A DNA stretch of 64,000 nt, from assembly GCF_900108055.1 (NCBI RefSeq), contig NZ_FNWJ01000001.1:1-64000 (forward strand), read 5' to 3'. The notes under the pieces were generated by a model. It was not told the origin of the DNA and did no database searches. It saw only the letters and a program-made list of their open reading frames with translations. The DNA comes from Thermoleophilum album (GTDB lineage: Bacteria > Actinomycetota > Thermoleophilia > Solirubrobacterales > Thermoleophilaceae). The first letter of the stretch is position 1, and every line of letters begins with the position of its first letter. Position numbers and translations under genes: made by a program. Positions 6,899-14,882 of the stretch are shown piece after piece.

Positions 6899-8249
6899 CG
6901 GCGGCGAGCTCCTCGAGCGCCGGCACGTACGCCTCCACGTAGGTCGGGAACTGCGGCAAGAGCGCCGCGAGCAAGCGGGGCACAGGCAGGCGCGCGCCGA
7001 TCGCCAGCGCAGCCAAATGAATCCACTCCCCGGCGAGCGGCGCCAGCGCCCAGGCACCGACCAACTCGCCACTCGCCCGGTCCGCCAGCAGGCGCATGGC
7101 GCCACGCGGCTGGCGCTCGAAGGTGTAGGGACGAGCGATCGCAGTAGGTAGCTCGACGGTGGCACTCACCACGTCGATTCCCCGCTCAGCTGCAACGCGT
7201 TCCGAAACTCCTACCGCCGCTAGCTCAGGATCGCAGAACACGACCCGCGGCACCGCCCGATAGTCGGCCTGGAAACCGTGTCCGAGGATGTCGGCGACGG
7301 CCACACGCGCCTGGTACTTAGCCACGTGGGTGAATAGAGCGACGCCGGTGACGTCCCCGACCGCCCAAACATCCTCCGCAGCGCGGCAGTGCGCATCGAG
7401 CGACACAGCGCCCTGGTCGCCGAGCGCCCCTACGCGCTCGAGGCCGACGCCCCGCACGCGCGGAGCACGACCGGTCGCGACCAGCAGCTGCCGCGCGCGG
7501 AGCTCGCGATCATCGGCTAGCCGCAACGCGATCCGCCCGTCCGCGGTCTTCCGCACCGACCGCGCTCGCCCGCGCTTGACGATCCGTACACCGTCGTCCG
7601 CGAGGGCGTGCTCCACGAGCTCGCCCGCCGCACGGTCCTCGCGGCTAACCAACCACTCGCCGGAGTGAACTATCGTCACCTCGACCTCCAGCCGCGCAAA
7701 CAGCTGAGCGAGTTCGACGCCGACCGGTCCACCCCCCAAAACGATCAAGCTGTCAGGCAGCTCGCTAGTCGTCGTCGCCTCCTTGTTCGTCCACGCGCCA
7801 ACATCGCGAATACCAGCTATCGGAGGCAGCACCGGGTCGCTGCCGGTCGCAACGACGACGTACCGGCAAGCAAGCTCGCGGTCACCGGCACGAACACGGC
7901 CGGGACCGGTCAGCGACGCCTCGCCCTTGATCACTTCCGCACCCCGCTCGCGGTAGTGCGCAACCTGAGCGGAGTCGTCGAGTCCCCGAATCATCCAGTC
8001 GCGGTACGAAAAGGCGTCGCCGAGATCGAGCGCCGGCCGGTCGAGACCAGCCACGCGAGCGGCTGCAGCACGCGCCTCGACCACGCGCAGCAGCGTCTTA
8101 GAGGGGATACACGCCCAATACCCGCACTCGCCGCCGATCAGGTCGCGCTCGCAGACAACTACCCGCATCCCGGCGTCGATCAGTCGCCCGGCCGCGACCT
8201 CGCCGCCTGGCCCCATGCCGATCACGCAAGCGTCGAAGCGTTCCACCAA
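6885..8249 (-). CDS. FAD-dependent pyridine nucleotide-disulfide oxidoreductase
   Basis: A 454-residue class I disulfide oxidoreductase related to dihydrolipoamide dehydrogenase and mercuric reductase. FAD-binding GMGPGGEVAAG is near residue 12; the redox cysteines are in GGECGYWACIPSK (about 39-51). The NAD(P)H site is VLGGGPVGVELA (about 170) and the second FAD motif is VWAVGDVT (about 292). The C-terminal dimerisation domain lacks the His-Pro-Glu dyad of true lipoamide dehydrogenases, reading QFPTYVEAY instead. It is therefore more likely a mycothione/thiol or quinone-type reductase of this Cys-xxxx-Cys subgroup. No lipoyl-complex genes are nearby. Substrate unknown. Confidence 0.85.
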   Translation of the reverse strand: MVERFDACVIGMGPGGEVAAGRLIDAGMRVVVCERDLIGGECGYWACIPSKTLLRVVEARAAAARVAGLDRPALDLGDAFSYRDWMIRGLDDSAQVAHYRERGAEVIKGEASLTGPGRVRAGDRELACRYVVVATGSDPVLPPIAGIRDVGAWTNKEATTTSELPDSLIVLGGGPVGVELAQLFARLEVEVTIVHSGEWLVSREDRAAGELVEHALADDGVRIVKRGRARSVRKTADGRIALRLADDRELRARQLLVATGRAPRVRGVGLERVGALGDQGAVSLDAHCRAAEDVWAVGDVTGVALFTHVAKYQARVAVADILGHGFQADYRAVPRVVFCDPELAAVGVSERVAAERGIDVVSATVELPTAIARPYTFERQPRGAMRLLADRASGELVGAWALAPLAGEWIHLAALAIGARLPVPRLLAALLPQFPTYVEAYVPALEELAAAIAR

Positions 8250-8257
8250 CAGCTCGG

Positions 8258-9655
8258 CTAGCGGTTCGTGCGGCCGTGCTGGTCCATAACGAAGCGGCGC
8301 AGGAACGGCACCACGGTCTTCAGGAAGCGGTTCGAGCGGGGATCACCGACGACCGGGTCGAGGTGGCTCGCTTGGGGATCGTCGACGAGCACCGCACGCT
8401 TGACCCGCGACAGCTTCACGAACCTGCGTGCACCGCGCAGCACGCGGCCACCGGTGAGGTCCGTTTGGTAGGCGTAGAGCGGCACGTTTACCGCTCGCGC
8501 CCAACGCAAACGCAGGCGCAGCACTTTCGCTGCCTCGGTCATCCGCAGGTCGTTGGCGGCGTCGACGTCGAGGCGCAGACGACGCGGGAAGTACCACTCG
8601 ATGAAATCCGGCTTCAGCGCCGCCATCGCTCGCGCCAGCCGCTGAATCGGCGTGCGCTCCCCGCTCACCCAACGGCGCGGATCGCCGCTCGCCGCCAACG
8701 AACCGGCACGCACACGGATGAACTCGAAACCGGGCGGGGAGCTGTCGCGGTCGAAGGCGTAGCCGACCAACGCCTCGTTGGTGACGGTGAACGGCGGCCT
8801 GAACGCCGGCGGCACCAGCGGCTGGAGCTTCGCTGGCGCGTTCGGTGCCTGCACGGCGTACAGGCCAGCGGTCTCCACGAAAATCCCCGCAAGCTCTGGC
8901 GCGCCCAGGCCCAACACATCCTCGAACGGCTGGCCGCGCCGGATCTCGTCGAGCTCGCGACGCGCTCGCTGCGCGTCCGCGGAGTCGAAAGTGCCGAGCA
9001 GGCCCCCGTCGATTAGGACCAGACCGGCGATGTCGCGGTAGCCCGGACGGCCGTCGAAGTCCCAGGCCGCGTAGGCGAGCGCAGTCGATGCGCCCAGCGA
9101 GTGGCCGCCCAGCACCACGCGCCGCCCACCGGCCCGCGCGGCCAGCACCACGCGCCGCAGATCGGCGAGCTGGACGGCAAGCCCCCACTCGGAGACGTAG
9201 GGCACGTCGAGGCCCCGCACCCGTCGATAGCGGCCACCGAAGTAGTAGTCGAAGGCGGCGTTGGCGCTGCGGCTCGCGAAGCCGCGCTGATCCTCGAGCG
9301 CCTGCTCGCGCCGGTCGACAACCCAAACCTGTGTTTGCGGCAGCCGCGCCGCGAGATCGCGAGCGACCGGCGCGATCGTGCCGGCGCCACCCAGGAACCC
9401 GGGAACCAGCACCAGCACCGTTCGCGCCCGCCGCTCGCCCACCTGGTACACAAAGACACGGTCGAAGCGGACCGACCCCGGCGCCGGCGCCCCCTGCAGG
9501 CTGACGTAGCGCTCGATCCGCGCCGCGGACGCGGCCGGCGGAGCGCTAAGCGCGAGCACAAACCCGAGGAGCGCCAACAGCGGTACGAGCCGCGCAAACG
9601 CCTGCGAGACCCGCAACCCACGGGCACTGCCGGACACCCCCCTCGTCGCCAGCAC
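8258..9655 (-). CDS. Secreted alpha/beta hydrolase
   Basis: A 465-residue protein with a signal peptide (residues about 18-45, LLALLGFVLALSAPPAASA, Ala-x-Ala cleavage). The hydrolase fold shows an oxyanion strand VLVLVPGFLGG (about 80), the nucleophile elbow GGHSLGAS (about 185), a likely acid near GLVLIDGG, and a late histidine in DDPQASHLDP (about 435). A long cap domain occupies about 220-400. It is much longer than minimal lipases, and substrate cannot be predicted. It ends 8 bases before the oxidoreductase start and may be cotranscribed with it. Confidence 0.75.
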   Translation of the reverse strand: MLATRGVSGSARGLRVSQAFARLVPLLALLGFVLALSAPPAASAARIERYVSLQGAPAPGSVRFDRVFVYQVGERRARTVLVLVPGFLGGAGTIAPVARDLAARLPQTQVWVVDRREQALEDQRGFASRSANAAFDYYFGGRYRRVRGLDVPYVSEWGLAVQLADLRRVVLAARAGGRRVVLGGHSLGASTALAYAAWDFDGRPGYRDIAGLVLIDGGLLGTFDSADAQRARRELDEIRRGQPFEDVLGLGAPELAGIFVETAGLYAVQAPNAPAKLQPLVPPAFRPPFTVTNEALVGYAFDRDSSPPGFEFIRVRAGSLAASGDPRRWVSGERTPIQRLARAMAALKPDFIEWYFPRRLRLDVDAANDLRMTEAAKVLRLRLRWARAVNVPLYAYQTDLTGGRVLRGARRFVKLSRVKRAVLVDDPQASHLDPVVGDPRSNRFLKTVVPFLRRFVMDQHGRTNR

Positions 9656-9700
9656 AGGACGATCCTAACCGGCGCCCCGCAGCGCGCCGCAGCGCGCTCG

Positions 9701-11410
9701 CTACATGCGCGAGGGCGCGGAGATCCCGAGCAACCCGAGGCCTCGGGCGAGCGCGTCGCGCACGGCGATGCAGACGGCGAGGCGGAAGTCTTCGTCTCCC
9801 CCCTCCTCGCTCGCCCCGAGGACCCGGCAGTCGCGGTAGAAGGCGGAAAAAGCGCGTGCCAAGTCGAGCAAGTAGGCCGTCAGGCGGTGGGGTGCTCGTC
9901 GCTCCACTGCCTCCCCCACCTCAACGGGCAGTGCGAACAGCGTAAGCAGCAGTTCACGGGCGGCCGGTGCGAGGTGCTCGCGCGAGGCCGCGAGGTCGCA
10001 CGAGCGCACCGCTTGCTCGCGTCCCTCGCCGGCGCGCTCGAGGATGCTCGCGATCCGCGCGTGCGCGTACTGCACGTAGTACACCGGGTTCTCCTGGGCC
10101 TCGCGACGCGCCAGATCGAGGTCGAGCTCGAGCGTCGTGTCGTGGCTGCGGGAAAGCAAGAACCAGCGGGCCGCGTCGACGCCGATGTCGTCGATCAGTT
10201 CGTCGAGCGTGACGACGGTACCGGCGCGCTTCGACATCTGCGCCCGCTCGCCCCCCTCGACGAGGTGGACGAGCTGCATGATCACCAGCTCCAGACGATC
10301 AGGGTCACCGCCCAGCGCCTGCCAAGCGGCGCGCATGCGTGCGACGTAACCGTGGTGATCGGCACCAAGCACGTCGATCGCGCGCGCCCCGCCCGGCTCC
10401 TCGGCGCGCGCTAGGCGCTCCAGTTTGTCGGCGTGGTAGGCGATGTCCGCCGCGAAGTACGTGTACTCGCCGCTCGAGCGGCGCAGCACGCGGTCCTTGT
10501 CGTCGCCGAAGGCCGTCGTGCGCAACCAAAGGGCACCCTCGCGCTCGTAGGTGTGGCCGCGCTCGGCGAGACGCGCGAGCACGCTTTCGATCGCGCCGCG
10601 TTCATGCAGAGAGCGCTCCGAGAAGAAGCGATCCATCTGCACCCCGAAGCGATCAAGCGTCGCGCGCACGGAGTCCAGCATCGCCTCGACGCCGCGCTGG
10701 GCGAGCTCGTCGAGCGGCAGCTCCGCCGCGCCCGGAATCTGGTGTGCGAGCACGCTCACGTAGGCGCCGTGGTAGCCATCCTCCGGCGGCTCCTCGCCGC
10801 GCGCGCGGGCAGCCAGCGAACGAGCGAAACGCTCGACCTGTGAACCGGCGTCGTTGACGTAGTACTCGCGCTCGACCGCGTGTCCTGCGAACTGAAGCAA
10901 GCGGCAGAGCGCGTCGCCGTAGGCGGCGTGGCGACCGGAGGCGACGGTCAGTGGGCCGGTCGGGTTGGCGCTTACGAACTCGACCAGCACGCGCTCCGGG
11001 AGCACCGCGCGCGGGCGCCCGAACGACTCGCCCGCGGCGATTACGGCACCCAGCGACTGCTTGAACCAGGCGTCACCGAGGCGCAGATTGAGGAACCCGG
11101 GACCGGCCACATCGATGCTCTCGACGCGCGCCCCTAGCCGCTCCGCAAGCTCGGCAGCGAGCTTCGGTGCCACCGTCCGCGGCGCCGAACGCACCACGGG
11201 CGCCAGCAGCAGCGCGGCGTTGCTGGCGAAGTCGCCGAGTTCGCGGTCGGGCGGCCGCTCGAGCGTCGGCTCGCGCGGAAGCTCGCCGCCACCGGCAACC
11301 GCGCGCGCCGCGTCGACCAGCAGGTCCCGTAACTCGCCGACCGGGTCGCAAAGGGTGCCGCTCGTAGCGCTCACGTCGAGGGCGCAGACTACTGACGCGG
11401 TCAGGGCCAT
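9701..11410 (-). CDS. argS: Arginyl-tRNA synthetase with altered HIGH motif
   Basis: A 569-residue class I synthetase charging tRNA-Arg. The N-terminal additional domain (residues about 20-110) precedes the catalytic domain with FVSANPTGPL at about 142. In the usual enzyme this continues HVGHGR; here it reads TVASGR, so both HIGH histidines are missing. The second signature is present as AQMSKRAGT (about 390), with Gln where the first KMSKS lysine usually sits. The C-terminal anticodon-binding DALR domain is intact (VQYAHARIASILE to the end). Start is uncertain: ATG at 11410 or GTG at 11374; neither has a clear ribosome site. Two tandem CCGCAGCGCG copies (9677-9696) follow the stop. Confidence 0.93.
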   Translation of the reverse strand: MALTASVVCALDVSATSGTLCDPVGELRDLLVDAARAVAGGGELPREPTLERPPDRELGDFASNAALLLAPVVRSAPRTVAPKLAAELAERLGARVESIDVAGPGFLNLRLGDAWFKQSLGAVIAAGESFGRPRAVLPERVLVEFVSANPTGPLTVASGRHAAYGDALCRLLQFAGHAVEREYYVNDAGSQVERFARSLAARARGEEPPEDGYHGAYVSVLAHQIPGAAELPLDELAQRGVEAMLDSVRATLDRFGVQMDRFFSERSLHERGAIESVLARLAERGHTYEREGALWLRTTAFGDDKDRVLRRSSGEYTYFAADIAYHADKLERLARAEEPGGARAIDVLGADHHGYVARMRAAWQALGGDPDRLELVIMQLVHLVEGGERAQMSKRAGTVVTLDELIDDIGVDAARWFLLSRSHDTTLELDLDLARREAQENPVYYVQYAHARIASILERAGEGREQAVRSCDLAASREHLAPAARELLLTLFALPVEVGEAVERRAPHRLTAYLLDLARAFSAFYRDCRVLGASEEGGDEDFRLAVCIAVRDALARGLGLLGISAPSRM

Positions 11411-11430
11411 GGAGCCGCTGTCGCAGTAGC

Positions 11431-11499
11431 GATGGGCGCGCGCCCTCAGTGCTGATGGACGCGCGCTCTGAGTGCTGACGTACGCGCGCTCTCAGTAGT
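11431..11499. repeat. Three 23-bp tandem units at the rlmH stop
   Basis: Units starting at 11431, 11454 and 11477 share the pattern GA(T/C)G-x-(A/G)CGCGCGC-x-CTxAGTGCTGA. The third unit covers the rlmH stop (TCA at 11492-11494), so the two others look like downstream copies of the last rlmH codons. The period is exactly 23 bp. They fill the gap between rlmH and argS. Confidence 0.75.
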
Positions 11500-11899
11500 G
11501 ATAAGGCTCGCCGGCGAGGATCTTGTGCGCCCTGAAGAGCTGTTCAAGCAGCACCACCCGCGCCAACTGGTGAGGCAGGGTCAGCGGTCCCAGCGAGAGC
11601 GTCTCGTCGGCCTCCGCGAGGTCGATTCCTTGCGGGCCCCCAATCACGAACCAAAGATCGCGGGCGGCGAGCAGCCGCCGCTCGAGCCAGCGGGCGAATT
11701 CGAGCGAGGTGCGTGCGCGACCGCGCTCCGACAACAGCACCACGTGGGCCTCGGCAGGTAGCCGCTCACGGGCGCGGCGCTCGTCGCGGGCCTCCACCAG
11801 CTCTACCCGGAGGCGGCCCCGCAGCAGTCGCAGATAATGATCGCAGTCGTCGACGAACGGCGGCTTGGCGCGCCCGACCGCAAGGATCACGATGCGCAC
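11492..11899 (-). CDS. rlmH: 23S rRNA (pseudouridine1915-N3)-methyltransferase RlmH
   Basis: A 135-residue SPOUT-class methyltransferase acting on pseudouridine 1915 of 23S rRNA in assembled ribosomes. The GTG start at 11899 gives VRIVILAVGRAK, the family's usual N-terminus; the frame is open upstream to 12049 but that part is unlike the family. The SAM-knot region FVIGGPQGID is at about 85-94 and LTLPHQLARVVLLEQLFRA near the end matches the SPOUT trefoil. The C-terminus GEPYHY corresponds to the usual GEPYHK/R tail that contacts RNA. The stop lies in a 23-bp repeat array. Confidence 0.92.
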   Translation of the reverse strand: MRIVILAVGRAKPPFVDDCDHYLRLLRGRLRVELVEARDERRARERLPAEAHVVLLSERGRARTSLEFARWLERRLLAARDLWFVIGGPQGIDLAEADETLSLGPLTLPHQLARVVLLEQLFRAHKILAGEPYHY

Positions 11900-11966
11900 A
11901 CCTTGAGGATGACGCGCCACGACCCCTGCACTGCCCGCTCCGCGGCCGCTTGCGATACTTGCCGGC

Positions 11967-12263
11967 GTGAGCGAAGAACAGGCCGAGCGCAGGTTCAACA
12001 TCCACGCCGATCCCGAGACGATGGCCGGTGTATACGCGAACTTCGCCAACGTCTCCCACTCCGACTACGAGTTTTCGATCACCTTCGCGCGCGTCGACCA
12101 CGAGGTGGAGGAGGGGGAGGTCCCGGGGGTCGTCGTCTCGCGGATCAACATGTCGCCGCGCTTCATGCGCGAGCTGATCGACGCCCTGCAGGACAACTAC
12201 GCGCGGTGGCAGACTCGGCAAGGCATCCGCGACCTACCGGAGTACGGCGGTCCCGAGGACTGA
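11967..12263 (+). CDS. DUF3467 family protein
   Basis: A 98-residue protein closely matching DUF3467: HADPETMAGVYANFANVSHS, then YEFSITFARVDHEVEEGE, then VVSRINMSPRFMRELIDAL are the conserved blocks. These small soluble proteins occur widely in bacteria and archaea; their biochemical role is not established. The gene is divergent from rlmH, with 67 bp between starts, which must hold both promoters. No membrane segment, cysteine cluster or catalytic motif is seen. Confidence 0.85.
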   Translation: MSEEQAERRFNIHADPETMAGVYANFANVSHSDYEFSITFARVDHEVEEGEVPGVVVSRINMSPRFMRELIDALQDNYARWQTRQGIRDLPEYGGPED

Positions 12264-12339
12264 CGAGTCGGTCGAAGACGCGGGCTTCGCGCCATCCGGT
12301 CGCGCGCAGCACCCGCCCGGCCGTTGGCAACGAGCGCCA

Positions 12340-13071
12340 TTGATCGCGCTGATATCCGACGTCCACGGCAACCTGCCAGCGCTGCGCGCGGTGCTGGAGG
12401 ACGTCGAGCGCGTCGGCGTGAGCGAGATCTGGTGTTTAGGCGACGTCGTCGGCTACGGCGCGCACCCGAACGAATGCGTGGAGCTCGTCGCTGAGCGCTG
12501 CTCGCGCTGGCTAGCCGGTAACCACGATCTGGTCGTCTGCGGCACGCTGCCGATCGAGGAGTTCGCGGCGCACGCCCGAGTGGCGGCGGAGTGGACGCGG
12601 GAGGTGCTCGACCCTCAGGCACGCGAGCTCTTGGCCGCACGCATGCCCTTCGATCTCAGCGGACCGGTTGGGCTCTGGCACGCCAGTCCGCGCGACCCGG
12701 TGTGGGAGTATGTGCTCGCAATCCCGCAAGCTGCCGAGTGCATCGCGCTGATGCCCTTCCGGATCGGCTGCATCGGCCACTCGCACGTTGCCCTGTTTTT
12801 CTCCAGCAGCGACGGCGCGCGCGAAACGATCGGCGCCGTCGCTGATCCCGGGCGAGAACTCGTGCTGCACACGGGCCGGTGGTTGCTGAACCCCGGGAGT
12901 GTCGGTCAGCCGCGCGACTCCGACCCGCGGGCGAGCTGGCTTCTACTCGACACGGAGCGGCAAACGGCGCGCTGGCGGCGCGTCGAGTACCCGATCGCCG
13001 AGGCCGCCGAGGCGATCCTCGCAGCGGGCCTGCCCACAATCCTCGCCGAGCGGCTTTGGACCGGTACCTAG
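12340..13071 (+). CDS. Calcineurin-like metallophosphoesterase (YfcE/DUF2437 type)
   Basis: A 243-residue metal-dependent phosphoesterase. Metal-ligand motifs are in order: ISDVHGNLPAL (about 4-14), CLGDVVGYG (about 31), GNHD (about 61), and later GHSHVA (about 147) with LLNPGSVGQPRD (about 178), the standard ending of the family. The start is TTG at 12340; a few residues earlier no better codon exists. Family members hydrolyse phosphodiesters or phosphomonoesters, but the substrate is not predictable here. It is followed after 18 bp by the lipoprotein gene, so cotranscription with the kinase is plausible. Confidence 0.85.
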   Translation: MIALISDVHGNLPALRAVLEDVERVGVSEIWCLGDVVGYGAHPNECVELVAERCSRWLAGNHDLVVCGTLPIEEFAAHARVAAEWTREVLDPQARELLAARMPFDLSGPVGLWHASPRDPVWEYVLAIPQAAECIALMPFRIGCIGHSHVALFFSSSDGARETIGAVADPGRELVLHTGRWLLNPGSVGQPRDSDPRASWLLLDTERQTARWRRVEYPIAEAAEAILAAGLPTILAERLWTGT

Positions 13072-13089
13072 GCCCTAGGGTTTCGACGC

Positions 13090-13683
13090 GTGGCGCGCAA
13101 ACCAGGGAGCGGACTTCGGGTCATCAGTCTCGTGCTGGCGATCGCCACGCTGACGCTCGCCGCTTGCGGGCCGGTGCGCCGTGAGCGCTCGCCGGCGCGT
13201 CTCGACCCCACCGTCGCCGAAACGCTCGCGCGCCAACTGGACTCGATCGAGCGTCGCTTCCAGGTCGGCGGCGGCGCTTGTAATGACATCGTCGACGGGC
13301 GCGATCCCAACACCATCCCCGTCGCCGAGGCGATCGCGCGGGTCCGCGACCCCGAGCTGCGGTCCGCGCTCAAGGAGAGCTTCGACCATCTGTTCGCTTT
13401 GGTGCGCGAACAGTGCGTGACGACGCCCTCCCAGCCGCAGATCACGCCGACCACGCCACCGCCACCGACCACGACCGAGACGACACCGACCGAGACTTCC
13501 ACCGAGATGACCACTCCCACCACGACGCAGCCGGCACCAGCACCCGGTAGCGAGAGCGGAGGTGCGGGCGCTCTCGCCCCGGCGAAGCCGAACAAGGGCA
13601 AAGGCAAGGGTCTGCCCAAGCAGGCCGAACCCGGGGGCGGCGCGATCGCCCCGCCCGGAGGCACGGGCAACCAGGGGGGTTGA
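13090..13683 (+). CDS. Putative lipoprotein with Thr/Pro-rich tail
   Basis: A 197-residue protein. The signal peptide has a lipobox LTLAAC (cysteine at about residue 26), so it is probably anchored by lipid on the outer face of the membrane. A short globular part (about 40-105) contains two cysteines that could pair (GACND and EQCVT). A long Thr/Pro-rich segment follows (about 110-150) and then a Gly/Lys-rich tail, both typical of wall-spanning linkers. Its end overlaps the kinase start by TTGA, so the two are likely coexpressed. It may act as a sensor or substrate partner for the kinase; that is inference only. Confidence 0.7.
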   Translation: MARKPGSGLRVISLVLAIATLTLAACGPVRRERSPARLDPTVAETLARQLDSIERRFQVGGGACNDIVDGRDPNTIPVAEAIARVRDPELRSALKESFDHLFALVREQCVTTPSQPQITPTTPPPPTTTETTPTETSTEMTTPTTTQPAPAPGSESGGAGALAPAKPNKGKGKGLPKQAEPGGGAIAPPGGTGNQGG

Positions 13684-14882
13684 CGGTGGCGACTCCCACG
13701 TTGCTTGCCGGGCGCTACCGGATTGAGGAGCGGATCGGCGCCGGCGGCATGTCAACCGTCTTTCGCGCCTTCGACCAGGTGCTGGAGCGGCCAGTCGCGA
13801 TCAAGCTGCTGGCCGAACACCTAGCCCAGGACCAATCCTTCGTAGCGCGCTTCCGCCACGAGGCGCTGGCCGCCGCGCGCTTGCAGCATCCGAACATCGT
13901 GCAGGTCTACGACTCCGGCTTCGACCCGGAGTCAGGCCGCCACTACATCGTGATGGAGTACGTGGAAGGCCACTCCTGCGCCGAGCTGCTGCGCGACCGG
14001 CGCAAGCTGGAGGTGGCGGAAGCGGTGGCAATCGCTCGTGACGCCTGCCTGGCGCTGGACTACGCGCACCGCGCAGGCGTCATCCACCGTGACGTCAAGC
14101 CCGCGAACCTGCTCGTCTCGGCGGCGACAGGAGTTACCAAACTGACCGACTTCGGGATCGCCAAAGCGGCTGAGCAAACGCGCATCACGCAGGTCGGGTC
14201 GGTGCTCGGTACCGCCGCCTACCTGTCACCGGAGCAGGCGCGCGGCGAGGAGGTCGGTCCCGCTTCCGACATCTATTCGCTCGGGGTTTGCGTCTACCAG
14301 TTTCTGACCGGGCGCCTCCCCCACGAGTACGGATCGTTGACGGAGCTCGCGCTCAAGCAGCAGCAGGAGGAGATACGCCCGATCACCGAACTGCGCCCAG
14401 AGGTTCCCGAGGAGCTCGACCGCGCGGTGCGCGTGGCGCTCGCCCGCGACCCGGCCGCGCGCTACGCCCGGGCGCTCGATTTCGCGCAGGCGCTCGAGGC
14501 GGGACTGCGCGGACAGGTCACGGCAACCACCGCGGCCCTCGAAAACCAGGCAACGCGGCTTTTGGCAGCGGTCACGCCAGGGGCGCAAGAGGAGGCGACG
14601 CGTGTGCTCGATCGTGGCGGGTCAGCGCCGATCGGTCGCTCGCCGCTAGCCGCTCCCCCGCCGCCAGCCGTCGACCACCTACCCTCCACCAGCCGGGGGA
14701 AACGAGGTAGGCGAGCGTTAACGGCACTCGCCCTAGTCGCTTTGCTGGGGGTTCTGGCGCTTGCGGGACTCGCGGTCCTCCGCAGCACCACCCCCGTCCA
14801 GCGCCCCCAGCCGGTGCGCGCGCCCGACGTGCAGACGCAGATCGACGGGATCCGCCAGTTCCTGCGCGAGTGGAGCCGTTAG
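13680..14882 (+). CDS. PknB-type membrane Ser/Thr protein kinase
   Basis: A 400-residue Hanks-type kinase. The glycine loop GAGGMSTVFRA (about 21-31), ATP-binding lysine in VAIKLL (about 41), HRDVKPANLL catalytic loop (about 137), DFGIAK (about 157) and activation segment GTAAYLSPEQARG are all intact, so it should be active. After the kinase domain (about 10-275) comes a flexible linker, one transmembrane helix (about 343-365), and an extracellular tail of only about 33 residues. PASTA repeats, usual in PknB, are absent. Start is TTG at 13680 or GTG at 13686. It is convergent with tgt, overlapping by 4 bp. Confidence 0.92.
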   Translation: MTVATPTLLAGRYRIEERIGAGGMSTVFRAFDQVLERPVAIKLLAEHLAQDQSFVARFRHEALAAARLQHPNIVQVYDSGFDPESGRHYIVMEYVEGHSCAELLRDRRKLEVAEAVAIARDACLALDYAHRAGVIHRDVKPANLLVSAATGVTKLTDFGIAKAAEQTRITQVGSVLGTAAYLSPEQARGEEVGPASDIYSLGVCVYQFLTGRLPHEYGSLTELALKQQQEEIRPITELRPEVPEELDRAVRVALARDPAARYARALDFAQALEAGLRGQVTATTAALENQATRLLAAVTPGAQEEATRVLDRGGSAPIGRSPLAAPPPPAVDHLPSTSRGKRGRRALTALALVALLGVLALAGLAVLRSTTPVQRPQPVRAPDVQTQIDGIRQFLREWSR

